From assembly GCF_018691265.1 (NCBI RefSeq), contig NW_024881296.1, forward strand, positions 7,967,427 to 8,031,426: DNA of 64,000 nt, in the 5' to 3' direction. The notes beneath the pieces are model-generated. The model worked only from the letters and a program-made list of their open reading frames with translations. It was not told where the DNA came from and made no database searches. This stretch comes from Tyto alba. Its lineage: Eukaryota; Chordata; Aves; Strigiformes; Tytonidae. Shown here piece by piece: positions 40,741 through 53,110 of the stretch (the stretch's first letter is position 1; each line of letters opens with the position of its first letter). Both the position numbers and the translations under genes were made by a program.

Positions 40741-41944
40741 CCATGGGTCCGAGAGGGCGCAGGCTTGCTGGGGGAGGTGGCGGGGGGCCAGGGGTGAGCG
40801 GCTGCAGCCTCCCCTGCCCTAAAAGGTACTGGTGCACAGCCCGGCCAACTGGGGAAAGAGAGCAAGAAATAGCACGGGGATGATGGCGGATGAGCAGAAG
40901 TACAAGCGAGCCAGGGAGTTACCACTTGGCTGTAGGCAGAGGTTGCTTAAAGCAAGGACAACAGCTAGCAAAAACTGATCTTTTTTTTTTTTTTCACCGT
41001 GCAATCATGATGTGCAACTCTTCTAATTGTTTAAGATCTCCTTCCCCACAAGAAGATCTGACTCTTTAGATATATAATAAAGAGTGAAACATGCTGATGT
41101 ATGTGTGCTACTTCTGATCTGTCTTCAGGGGGAGAAGATGAACGTTACCCAACACAGCGTAGCTCAGACTGCCAAGGGTCCCACAGGGCACGTCTGTGAA
41201 GCAAGACTAGAAAAGGTGAGTGAATTTAGATGAGCCTGAAATAACACCACCTGAAGACATTTTCTTTCCTAGTCTATATGCAGCCTTCTAGCTCCAGCAT
41301 CCCTGAGTCTGTTGTACTTAAATCTCCTGACTTAACTAGACCGTGCCTGAAACAGCAGCCTTTTTATGATATCATTGGCTACCTTGACCTATTCTGCACA
41401 TCGGCTTCATTCAGTTTAACCTCACCCCCCTTTCCTAGTTAAGCGAATGTCCAGCACAATGCTGAATAACTTTTGCTTTCTTCCTGGCAGCTCTTTTTTG
41501 GCACTTCTCATTTTATTTTATTTTTGAGGAAGGAGGTTAGGGTTCTACATCTTACAATATTAGTGTTGGATATAGATGAAACAATATTTCATACAACTTA
41601 TCATTTCACTTGTATTATATGTTAGCTTTGGCAGTGCAGGCGTTGTAGTCGTGCCAGTAGAGAAACTTTGATCTGAACGAGTGTAAAACTCAGCCAGGCT
41701 TGAAGTAGGGGTTGCAGAAAATAATTTCAAATGTTAAAAACCTGGCCTGTACTTTTGGGGATACAGGTGCTGTTGATGCCCCAAATATCCCATTTTAGAA
41801 CAGGCATGACCTCTCTGCAAAAATCAAGGACCATTTTAGGAGAACATACAACCTGGGACAAGGAGTCACTCTGGACATATGTGGAATTCACCAGACATAT
41901 TTTGGGCACTGCCCCAACCTGAATCACAGCAGTCATGGACATGT

Positions 41945-42770
41945 ACGGCTCGAGGGACCTCCAGACACCATCCAGCCCCTCTTCCCCTCCCCTCCCCTCT
42001 CTTCCTGTCTGATATCCCCGACTGATATTTGTTTAACCTTTTTAAAATATCTTTGGTGACAGGGACAGCCCTCCACCAGGGCTCACCTCTCCAGCTGGTT
42101 ACAGCATGTTTTTCCTTCAGTTCTAAACCAGCTCACTCTCACCAAGAAACAGCTCACCTTCTCTGCCTACCTGAACACTAGTTGGTCTGATGGCAATCCT
42201 TACATATTTGACACGTTGCCATGTCTGCCCTCATACTCCACTCTTCTAGCCTGGACAAACCAGTTCTTCCAACCCTTCCCTGTAAGCCACGTCTTCCAGG
42301 CTACCACCATGCCCTGCTCTCCTCCATGCTCGCCTGCATCGTCCCAGGAGCAGCAGGATGCCGTCCTCTGCCCAGCTAGCCCGGAGGAGAAAGGGATGGT
42401 GATTTCTGCAGCCCTACATCTGGTGTGACCACTGGCACCTCCCGCTTGGCCCCTTCCCCACCCTGGAGCACCGGCTGCTGCTTTGTCACTCACCTAGACC
42501 TCCACTGGTCTGCTGCTGCCAGCTCAGCCCTTCCCCACGGCTTCGTAACCCGCTTGAGTCCTCCTTCTAAGTACATGCTGTGCACTCCCCTGTATTGAAT
42601 TTCATTTTATTGATCTCAGTCCATTTCTCGCCTTTGTCAAGACCGCTTTGATTTCTAGCCCTCTAAAGTGCTTACAGAGTGTGCTTCCCCACCTGGAGGT
42701 ACCCACAGGTCCTAAAGTGTGTTTTCTATCCCATTACCCTCCTCATTAATGATATAAATAATAGCAGCAC
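41945..42770 (-). mobile_element. Old, degenerate CR1 LINE 3' end
   Basis: Read on plus, the order of landmarks follows the reverse complement of the sauropsid CR1 3' region: GAGGGACCTCCAGACACCATC, TCTTTGGTGACAGGGACAGC, TCTAGCCTGGACAAACCAG, CTTCCAACCCTTCCCTGTAAG, TATTGAATTTCATTTTATTG, CAGTCCATTTCTCGCC, TCTAGCCCTCTAAAGTGCTT. The insertion is therefore on the minus strand with its 3' end at the low coordinate. Divergence is high with many small indels, and no intact reading frame remains. The middle part (about 42310-42550) is the least certain. Confidence 0.8.
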
Positions 42771-42789
42771 AATCCAGCGCTGCCTGTTT

Positions 42790-44204
42790 GCTTGCTGCTC
42801 TCCCTTCCCTCTGACCTCTCCCAGTACCGGGGCGGTAAGCACTCTTGCCCGTGAGATGCAGGAGGGACACAGGCTTGCCACTGGTGACAGCAGCTCCCCT
42901 GAAGACAAGGGGGTAAAGCACATCGTCCCACGCTCAGCAGCTTGCTGCTGCCAGCATCAGGCATCTCATCTGACGTAGGCATGACTCCATCCAAAGTTTA
43001 AAAGCTGCTCCTATGCATGTGTGCGTGCGTGGGGGTGTTGAACCTCTAGCCTGCAGCCAGAAGACAAGCTGGGCTTAGTTTGGCTCGGCAGGACCGCTGA
43101 AGCATGGGCTACCAGAAACATTTACTGAGCGAGTTTGTGCAGCTTGAGCTCAGGCTTGCCAGGGACCCAGCTGAACAATTAAAGGAAATATCAGTTCAGT
43201 CGCAGGTTGCAGCACACTCATAGCCCTGCCTTCAATGAATAAAATTAATCATTCTCACTGATTCGCTAATCAACCCAATCCTCAGAGGTGTAAATTACTC
43301 TGGCAGATGTATAATCAGGGAAGTTTTCCAAATTAACCTAAAAAAAACTCAAGAACCCACTGAATCTCACAGTGTTGCCTGAGCTGAGCAAAGGCTGTCT
43401 AAAACAAGTGCAACACAAAACTGGGCGGCAGCAACCATGCCTTTTGAAAGCCGATGGAAAAACAACCATCCTGGAAGGGAGGGCCTCAATTCAAGATGAC
43501 AACGGCCCCCGCGGGCCAGCCTTTCCCCACTGACCCTGCCCAGATGCTCGGGGCATGCCTCCAAGCACGTGTCTGCATGGAAATCCCTTCAGGATCCTAC
43601 ACCTCAGCAGGTGCAGGAGCACCTCAAGAAAGGTCCCAAACCCCTCAGATGGCAAACCTGTAGGAAGAAATTAAACCTCAGCACATGTCTAGGAATGAAA
43701 CATAGAGGGTGGGGTTATGGCCATCAATTGGTGTCACCCTCTGCCCAGTGCTCGCCCGCGGGCAGCCACAGTCTGGCTGCTGGGTGGAGGAGGACATCAG
43801 CCTGACAACTTCAGTGCGGCTTTGTCTCCTCTCTGCTTTTGTGGTGGGAAACACCAGTGCTCCTTGGGGAAGTGAAGGCGGCTGCTGTGTGATCGTGCCC
43901 AGCAGACGGCTCGTGTGAAACGCTTATTCATCCACCGACCCGCGTCTGCAAAGGATGTTGGGACACTTTATTTATTTTCCCTAGAGGTGTGGATTGAAAT
44001 AATTGTACTGGTGTGTACTGAGCAACGAAAAAGAGGAGATGTCAGAATTTTAAATCCGGCATTGGAGCCGTCAGAAGAAAACAGTGAAACAAAGCAGCAA
44101 AACCTGAGTTACAAGTATACTGCCTGTGTGACCTGGGGGCACAAAAAGAGTTTGGATGGGGCCCAGCCTGCTGCTTTATGTACTCACTGCCTTATTATGT
44201 AAAA
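42790..44204. other. Intergenic, no gene recognised
   Basis: Unique sequence. The part at 43180-43340 is AT-rich with ATTA/TAAT cores (AATAAAATTAATCATTC, CGCTAATCAACC) and could be a further small regulatory element. No coding feature recognised. Confidence 0.45.
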
Positions 44205-44600
44205 TAAAAATAAAATGGATTCCAGCAAATAATGGTAAATATTTGATGATATAATTATGCCTTATTAATGCAACGTTCTTTCTTTTGCAAATTAAATTTT
44301 CACAGGAATTCATCACCCATTTAATTTTTATTATTTAGGCCATGAGTATGTCACAGTTGTTTGTTATGTACTTTCATAACCATTTGATTAATATTAAATG
44401 TTTAAAATAAAACCTCCATTTATATTTTAGTTATAATGGCCCAACGAAAATATTATTAATATGAGTCGGTATTTATGGCCCATATTAGTTCTTAGTACTA
44501 CTTTTGATATTTTTATTGCTGTACAGGACACGCACAGTTCATTACATATGAAAAATAGTTTAATTTTCACAAGCTTTGTAACGATCCGTAAACCAGAGAG
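44205..44600. promoter_or_regulatory. AT-rich candidate conserved non-coding element
   Basis: About 400 bases of AT-rich, complex (not simple-repeat) sequence packed with homeodomain-type cores such as TATAATTATG, CATTTAATTT, TGATTAATATTAAATG and TATTATTAATATG, plus a TTGTTTGTTATG forkhead-like site. It stands out from flanking sequence of about 50% GC. The pattern is typical of deeply conserved developmental enhancers, but conservation cannot be tested here. Confidence 0.4.
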
Positions 44601-45139
44601 TTTTCCTTGCCATGCGGCACGAACTCTCTCTGTCCTCCTGCTCCCACCTCTTTTATCCTGAAGAAGGTAGACCTCAGGGAGGGACAAAACTACCCCCCCT
44701 GCATGCCTGGAAGAGCAGATCTCTGAAACAGCATGAATGTAGGAGTTACGAGCTTTGAAAATCCTGACAACACGGCTCCTGTCCACCCAAATGTACAGAT
44801 CTGGGCCACGGCTGGGCAGGAACTGGGGTGAGCGTTAACTACCAGGAATTATCTCATGGGTCTGTAAGGCATCTTTCACGCCTGTTAGATGTGGTATTAA
44901 ACCAAACCTGGTATGTTTGACAATTAACCCATACAGAAAAGCTCCTTGTGGCCACTGCAGGGGTGGCTGCAGCCAGCACCCTACTGCTCTGGGTTTCAGG
45001 CTCTGAAGATGCCTGGGAGGAGCAGGCTCCCCTGTGGCACCATGAGCAGCATTAGGTTTTCTGCTCCAGTAGCACAGGCAATTTCAAGCGCTTCAGGGTT
45101 TTTTTTACAGTACTACAGAGAAGTGCTGTGGCTTCTATC

Positions 45140-45178
45140 AAAAAAAAAACAAAACAAAACAAAACAAAACCCAACAAA
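45140..45178. repeat. (AAAAC)n microsatellite
   Basis: An A run followed by about four AAAAC units and a degenerate CAAC/AAAAA end. Pure simple repeat. Confidence 0.9.
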
Positions 45179-48100
45179 AAAGGAGCCCAAAAACCCCTTC
45201 CTGAGCACTCCCTCTGCTCTCTGCCAACCCACTGTTAATCAAGAAATCCCATGCAATATTTTCAGATGGATCAAAACCGCCACAGTCATTACTGTGTGGG
45301 GGTAGAATGTTAGTCCCAAACCAGGTACCTACAAAGTCCTTACTTTCCTTTCGCTACACCGGTTGGGTGCTCTGACAGCTTTGACACCATCCTTACAGGC
45401 TTTAAATGTCAGCGTATCTTCTACCAGCCACAGGCTGCGTGCACAGAGCATCTTCTTCCCAGCTCCAGTTATGCTGGTTTTCACTGGCATGCTCGTGCGT
45501 CACCTGCAGGAAGAAAAACAGATCTCAGGATTTGCTAAACATCCTGATGACAGCAGGAGATACGGGGCTGCAGATGACAGCACCTGTCCCCACCACCATT
45601 TCCACTACTGGAAAATTATGGGTCCCAGTTCCCTCGGGGCTACAGGCTAGGCTTTCCTTGCCCAGCTTCCTCTTAGTGACTTGGAAGAAGCATGCCTACT
45701 TCCAGCTTTGCTGGGCTTTTATGAGACATGGTGGGCTTCTGTCACACACCTCATGCTCATTTAGAAGTGGTGCAAAGCGAATATGAAACCTCTCCCATCT
45801 GTCCTGATGGCTTCCCACCTGCCTTGCCCTGCTATGCCTGAGTGGCCGAGGCCAATGACTGCAATGATGAGTCTGTAAAGCAGCAGTATGCTCCTCACCT
45901 GTGTGGTACCAGACTTTAGCAAGTTAAACAGTCCTTGTAAATATTCTCTGATCTAAGTTTGCTCCTTTGTTTCTGAAACGCTGCCAGATAGCCATCCTAC
46001 CTATGTGGTGGGTAATATGCCTGTTTGCTAGGCAGAGAGAGCAGACACGGCCAACAACAAAAGGCATGTATTCTCCTCTGTGGCTGCTGAAGTGACATTT
46101 CAAAGAAGTACAGAAAATGTTCCTCAAGGTATAAAGATTTAAGTACCAGAGGTAAAAGCAGATGCCTCCCCCTGCACCGTCAGCACTTGCTCTCAAGAGC
46201 TCATCCTGATTCTCATTGCGATTCCCCAGGCTCCAGTGGTGTATCAGACATGGCTTTCCACTGAACTAAAACCTCTTGTTTCGGGTGATGTTTAGCAAAA
46301 TATTTTCTTCCTGAGGGTGGTTCAGGAACTTCTGGGCTGTGAGAGGACAAGCAGAGTGTATGTGGGCCTGCATGTGCTGTTTTCACCCCCTCCCTCTCTC
46401 AAACATATGCACCCTGTGGGCTGCTAGGTCTGAAGAAGTGGATCCAGACCTCAGTTTGCAGAGGCAGGGGAGCCAGGACCCGATTTCTAAGTGCTGCTGA
46501 AACCCCTGCCGAGGGTGGGAGCCCTCTCTACTGTCAGAACAGGCTGTGCTTTGTGGCTTTCCAACACCACCATTTCGGAATGCAGGAGCGGAGCAGTGCC
46601 TGGCCCCTCCACGGGGGGCTGGGGGCTGCACCCAGCCCAGCAAGGCAGGGCAGCAGCACCTGGAAGGGGGTTTGTGCCCCTCCGGCCCCCCACACTGCCC
46701 TCTACTCCCTGGGATGCTGCTTTCCACTAAGGGCAGAGCAATCCATGTATCTCAGCCGCCTTGGTGAAATAGGCTGGGGAGAGGCCGTCAAAGTGGGAGT
46801 CCTGGTTAGTTTGGTTTGAAGGTAACAGCTGCCATGCAAAACAGAAGGCTGTTTGGCCCCTGGGTCCCACCTTGCATCTCTGCTAACCTGAAGGGGAAGC
46901 AGCCTTCCCGGGTTCAGAAACTGTGCTTCCCTTCGGCGGTTGGGCTGCAGGATCTTTGGAAAGAAATAGCTCTGGCCTGGAAACCAGCAGCAAGAACCTG
47001 GGAGAACAGCTGAATTATGCTGTTAAAAATACTCAGTCTTTCGAACGAACTGAAAAAATTGTTTCTTACCGACTAGGAGAAAAGATGCAGCCGCATTATC
47101 AGCCAGGGCTAGACGGTGCATGGGAGCCACCATACGATGGCAAGGGGCAGGGGGGATGGAGCCCTGTGTCATTCCCACAGTGCAGGGCCCGGCCGTTTCC
47201 GGAGCCGCTGCCACGCAGGGCACTGCGGCAGCCAGGGCCATCGGGCCGCCTCCCGCGAGCTCTGTTCGTTTCTGGAAACTGAAATACCTCAGCTTCCAAA
47301 TCATGACAGGAGAAGGTGCTTTACTTAGGGTTGAAATTGGAGCCAAAATCTATTCCTGGCAATGACTTGAAGGTCACGCACCAACAAAGAGTTCCTACCC
47401 CATCGGTATGTGCTATTAGACAGATGCTGCTGTTGCTCTTTCTCTGACAGTGACAGATTTTAGGCTTAGCATGCCACCCTTTCATGGGCGTGTTTGTTTT
47501 CTCCTCCAGTCTGCATTGCTCTTAATCCTTGCCCCCAACTCAAGTTTCACCCACTTGTGCCCTCCCCAAAGGGGCGCAATTAGGCACAGCTAGTGCAAAT
47601 CTCTACAGTAACAGCAAACCCCTTCCTGCCTGCAGACTTCACCAGCAATGAGATGGCAACGCGACTCTGCAAGCGTGCCCTGCATAGCCTCTGCTCTTGG
47701 TACCCCCCAGGAAGCTGGGGATTGTCTTGGGGACTCAAAAGTGGAAGCCAGTGAGCAACCTCCTGAGATGTGCCCGTGGAGATGTGTCCCATCACCGTCC
47801 TTTCCCAGCTGGTGGGACTCAGTACTATGCACTAACTTCTGAGGTGGCTGCGGGGAGCACAGCCCTGGTTTGCAGCACTAAGGGTCTGGTTCCCTTCCTT
47901 CGGTACACAGCAGAGGTCCTCTGCAGGGCAAATGTCTTGGTCTGTGGAGGGGTTCAGGCTCCCACAGAACAGAGGTAGTTTATTACCAAATCTGGCCATT
48001 CCCCCTTGCTCTTCTCTGGAGTGAGACATCCTCCATGCAGAACAGAGGGGAACAAAGCTCCCAAAAGGGCTGCCCTGCTGTGCCCCCCTCCCCCCCCCAA

Positions 48101-49589
48101 CTCTGGTGCCTTTTCATCTCAAGGGGATGATTTTTTTAAGGTAGCTCCCTGCAGGTGTTTGGCATATAAGCAAGACATCAGCAAGAAACGCAGCAAGCTG
48201 AGCATTATGAATGGTGACCATGGGATGGGCAAGTCAATCAGGGATAATTTGGGAGTGAGGAAAGAGAAGCCTGATGCATGACTGATCCCCATGGACAGAG
48301 ATGGATTAGAGCAAACGGTTGTCTGTATTTATAACCTTTCCAACACCCTGCTGCGCCCAAAGGAGAGGAGAGAGGAAGGATCACAAGACCCTCACTGGCT
48401 AGGGCTTGGGAAAGGAAGTCTCTGAAATGTGAACACTGGACATCCCCCCCACGGGGTCGAGATTTTCCATGGTGTCACTCCTGCTGTCACTCGCAGGGGG
48501 AGCGCTCTGGTGAGCTGATCCTCACTCCCCAGCCCGCAGGAGAGCTTTTCAGTAGCCCAGAGAGCCAACGTGAAGGCCGGCAGGGAGAAGTCCACTCCCC
48601 TGGTCCCTGCCCCTCACCCCCTGCTGCTTCCAAGGGCTGGTGGAGCTAATTGATTTATTATGAGTGCAGTCCTTTTCAGTGTGGGTCTGTGTTTATGTTT
48701 ACTTTAGGAGCTAGAGATGGTACAGATGGCTAATTTGTTTGTTCGGTATTGTTCTTTCTAGCTGCCTAGAGCTGTTTTTGTACTTCTGTATTTGTCATGG
48801 TTACTGCATACTCAAAATCTCAAGTGCCTCTTTTCCTGTATGGTGGAAAGCTTACTGAGTATCAGCTGAAAAATCACGACTGTTTAGGAGGATTCTCTCT
48901 CTTGCCCCTTTGTCCGGCGCTACCCCCCACTGCCTTTGTTTAGGCAGGGAGCTCTGGGAAGCAGAGAGCCAGCTCCAGTACAGAGGTTTCCCAGAACACG
49001 GACAACAGGCTTTACCCCTGGCTCTGAGAGCTCCCAAAATGGGTCACCTCCCCTGCAGGTTAGGGAGGAACACAAGCAGGGACAACTGGTGCTGATGGTG
49101 AGAGAAATGGTGGTGGTGGGGACTGAAGCAGCTGCATTTGATCACACAGTATTGCTGCCCGATTGCTGCTGGTGGGAAGAGCAAAGCCCACTGATTAGCA
49201 TTCCCAAGAATACAATTAGGATACAAAGCTATTTTCAGCTGTGTCCCCTCTCATGGCTTGTAAAGACACAAGTGCAAAGAAGCCCGGAGTAGGCGCTTCC
49301 TCCACCGCAGGCACTGTATGGCTTATATTAGCACAATGCTCCAAATCCCCTGTAAGTCCTCCCAGAAAGGGAGAGTAAATATAGTTTGTCAAACAGTTAT
49401 CTTTAGCACACTGTCTCGTCTGCCAGCATGGATCTTTCTGCATGACCTCTTGCTAAGTCAGGGCAATTTCTTCTCGTTTGCTTACTCCTGCCTGGGATAC
49501 TGTGCCCAGAGGGGAGCCGGGGCTCTCTGGGGCTGGGGGGAGAGACTGCTTCCATGGTCAGCCCCTTTGCTGACCAGCCTCCGTATGGA
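45179..49589. other. Intergenic, no gene recognised
   Basis: Mixed-composition unique sequence with short GC-rich patches near 46600-46700 and 47160-47270 and a C run at about 48083-48099. No protein family, RNA gene or full transposon was recognised. Confidence 0.5.
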
Positions 49590-49660
49590 CACAGCTGGGT
49601 TATTGACCCTTAGGCCCAGTTTTTCCCATCTGTTTTAAAAGGCAAAAAATATAGGATGGA
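49590..49660 (+). mobile_element. Fragment of a CORE-SINE/MIR element
   Basis: The segment GGCCCAGTTTTTCCCATCTG followed by an AAAAGG..AAAAATATA stretch resembles the MIR 3' part (CTCAGTTTCCCCATCTGTAAAATGGG). Short and diverged, so tentative. Confidence 0.4.
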
Positions 49661-50203
49661 AGTTCACACAGAAGGATGGTGAAGGGAAAGCAAGCCAGCT
49701 CTGCTGAGGAGACCCTCAGAGCTCCGGTGGACGGGGGCACGCTGAGTCCCACACCTCTGCACCAGGTTCTCTGTAATGATGGGAAAGTGGTGGAGAGGAG
49801 AAACACAGGGAGGTTTTGCGGTGAGCTGAAGCCAGCCCTACATCACACCGCTGCTTAGACAGTCTTTCCCTCCCTCGGGCTCACTTTGCCACCGCTTCTC
49901 TTGTGCCACCACCACTCGCGCACACACGCACGCAACTGTCCACCAGACCGGACTGCCTCTGTCCTGCTGGCTGCACGAACAGCAGCATAAACACAGCTAG
50001 GAGAGCAGGAAGGTCCCATCTTTGGGGGTTCACTCAGCCTGGGGTGGCTATGGCCAGCTCATGGGCCATGCATGGGGTGCTGGCAGGTCTGGGACACTGG
50101 GCCACTAAATTCTCTTGAGCTGAGAGGGGGAGGTGTGAGAGAAGGGGCCTCGCACACCAGCAAGGACCTTGCCTTCTAGATGAAGAGCATCCTTTCTTTA
50201 ATT

Positions 50204-50226
50204 AAAAAAAAAAAAAAAAAAAAAAA
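50204..50226. repeat. Poly(A) run
   Basis: A run of 23 A on plus. No recognisable retroposon body precedes it. Confidence 0.85.
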
Positions 50227-52844
50227 GAGTGAAGGACCAGAATTGAATGCAGCTGTGGTTATTGAAAAATGACCATGTTATTTATTTTGCCCACGGGTCT
50301 GCAGCTTCTGCCCCCTCGGGAGAGAGAGGCCTCTGTGGGGGAGGCTGCCCCACTGCCAGGCAGCTCCCTCATCGCAAGCAGCTACCTGGACAACTTGATA
50401 GCACCCAGAAGCCAAAATCAGCCCAACCCGTGTCAGGTCGTGGTTATACTGGAAAGTCCAAGTCAGAGCTTGCTTTCCCCAGGGTAAGCTGGAGCCATAC
50501 GAAAGCAGCGAGAGAGCTGGCAGCTCCAGCATGCCGCCTCCATGGGAGCACTGGGTTTCAAAGCAGGTCTCCCATGCCCATCACAGTAGGCAGTGACGTG
50601 CCTACACACAAAAATCCGCAGTTCAAACCACTAATTTTCAAACAAATAATTTCCTTCTTTTTTTTTAATCTCAGCAGAGTCTCATCCCTTCAGGAAACTG
50701 CCACAGGCGACTGGTGTAACACAAACCTCAGAGACTGAGACGTAATGAAAAGGCTGAGATAGAGAGTTAATGGTCCCAGCTGCTACTATAAGCTTTACTC
50801 TCCCTGGCTGCACTCGGTTTGAGAGGCATCATGTTGCAGCTCCTTCCCCTGTGCCGCTTTCTAGCATGTTTGGGGAACTCTCCAGAACAAGAACAACACA
50901 GTTTCGGTGCCGTCTGCCAGATGGAGAAACCCAACCACGCTCTTTTGTCAGGAGGGCCCCCTGCTTCCCCCTGCGATGCTGAGCAGAGCTCTCCCGAACT
51001 TGCAGAGGGCCAGGTCCTCATCTCTGCCATGCTGCCGTAAATCTACAGCAGCTCCAGCACAGCCAGGGTTTACACAGGGGATCGAAGGCTGGGGTCGGGC
51101 CTGGCGAGCTGCTACTCATCCCGCAGGAGCCGAAGAGGGACCGGCTGTCCCACAGGGAGGCTTCTCTCCGTTGTGCTCCATGGATGGGGAGTGAACCCAT
51201 CCCTGGCTGAGCATCAGGAAGGGGACAGAAGGAGAGGAGCTGTCTCCAGCGTCCAACAGCCTTCTGCAGAGGATCACATCCAACAAACCTCCCTCTGTTG
51301 GCAATAACCAAGGATAGATCTATTAAATATGTATCTGTAAGAAACCTACCTGCTGTTGGGTGACTGTAGCCCAAGGGAAGTCAGACAGCTGCATGCCAGA
51401 TATGTAGCATACAACCGCACATACTCTGTGGCCGAACCAATGCAGAGGCAGCACAACCATGTCCTGCAGCACGGGTTGCACGAGGGGCTCCAGTCCATAT
51501 GCTCTTTTCTCTGTTGGCATCACCTCCATCTTCTTTTCCTCCTTTAACTTTGGGCGAGCGAGGAAGGGAGCGCAGGCAGGAGCCTGTCCTTCCCAGGCAC
51601 AGCCGGAACGTCGCTCAGCCCTCCTCTCCCTGATGAGGCCTTTTACAGGGACTATGAGGTGCCTTCTACTGCTCTACTGATGGAAGCATCTCCACCTCCT
51701 TGAGATTCTCCCCGGCCCAGTGCACGCCGAAACCCTCTGCCTCGGCCCTGCGCCGCCGTTAGGTGCTTCCCCGCCTCTTCCTGGTGGGGAAATGGGATGA
51801 AGGAGACCAGCCACAAGGCTCCTTCAGTTAGCACAGCTCAACTCCAGCCAGCCACGACTTGGTGGCCAGCTTTATTCCCGAGGGATTTCCTCATGGTTGT
51901 GCTATGCTAACATTTCCTGAGGTGCTAATGCATACATGTAGCACGGAAGGCGGAAAATCACTTAGGGAGTGTATCCAGTGATTCAAATGAACCTCACTGC
52001 TTCAGCTCAGTTCTTGGCTTATTCTTTTAGTTTCCTCAACTTTGAAGCAACTCCTGACTCTATCGCACCACCCACATGCCTGACCCAGTTACGCTCACCC
52101 CGATTCCTGCCTCCACCAGCTCCTTGGTGGGCTTGGGGGCGATGGAGCACACCCCACTGCCAGAGTCCAGCCACTGCCCCCCCACCATCCTGACACAGTT
52201 TGCATCTCAGGACTCACAAAGCTCTTTCCTAAGGACACCGCTAAAGAGACATAAACTGTAATAAATGGTTTCAAGAAAGTCTCCCAGACCAGTGAGATGC
52301 CAGTACCAATGAGCAAAGTGTTAAAATATGTTGAGTCTGCTTGGAAACATTATGCTTTCCCTCTTGCTATTCATGAATAAGGATTGTATTTCCCAGGTAA
52401 ATTAACTTGAAAAATGTTTCTAAACTTAGTTTAAATGTGAATTTTCCAACATTTCTTGTTGGTTTTTCAAAAGGCCAATCAAGTTTGCAGTGACAGCAAA
52501 GACCCCCTTCCCTTTACTTCAAGGCAAGCAAATATTGTGGAGAAAAAGCAGTGGTGGACCAGTAAGAGCTTCAAGTCCTTCACCCCTAAAGCTCCACACT
52601 TCCTTCTGGTTATTCTGAAAAGCAGCCGGGAGAAGCCCTGCATGGAGCCAGGAGCCCTGCAACGCTGACGACAGGAACCAGCATTTTATTTCACTCATCA
52701 GTCACCCCCTGCCCCTTTCCTTCCCAGTTTTTCTAAAGACATGCTTGTTAAAAAGTTGAGCATAGAGCAACTTTGCTCTGCTCAGGCCCAGATTGCTCCT
52801 TCACTTTATCTGCACAAACAAAGTACTCTGAAAGAACCAACATT
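50227..52844. other. Intergenic, no gene recognised
   Basis: Moderately GC-rich unique sequence. Several open frames of 60-160 codons exist on both strands (the longest at 50247-50738), without recognisable domains, conserved start context or exon structure. Confidence 0.5.
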
Positions 52845-53010
52845 TCTTCTGAATTATTTATAGTATATGGAAATTATAATAACATAGAAATCTGCTATGA
52901 TTTAATTAATTATGAATAAGTAATAAGGTAATGCAAGCAATACATTTAACTGAAAAACCTATTTATAATGAAATGATTTCTTATAAATAATTAGAGCAAA
53001 ACGGTGTGTG
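52845..53010. promoter_or_regulatory. AT-rich candidate conserved element with three MEF2 sites
   Basis: Very AT-rich segment with three exact matches to YTAWWWWTAR, the MEF2 consensus: TTATTTATAG at 52854-52863, CTATTTATAA at 52959-52968 and TTATAAATAA at 52981-52990. It also has a TTTAATTAATTATG homeodomain-type cluster. No coding potential. Enhancer function is inferred from motif clustering only. Confidence 0.4.
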
Positions 53011-53032
53011 TTGTAACTCATCATTTACATTT

Positions 53033-53110
53033 CGGGTCTGATTCTTCCTGCACTTCTAGTATAACTTTACCCGCAGAGATGCTCCCACGGAGCCCATAAA
53101 GTCAGTAACA
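53033..53110. mobile_element. Fragment of a palindromic MITE-like amniote repeat
   Basis: The pattern GGGTCTGATTCTTCCTGCAC, then TATAACTTTACCCGC, then a central part with AAGTCAG, resembles the old non-autonomous repeats of turtles, crocodilians and birds that begin GGSCCTGATTCTCCT and centre on ACTTCAATGG. Recognised from memory and heavily diverged. Confidence 0.35.
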
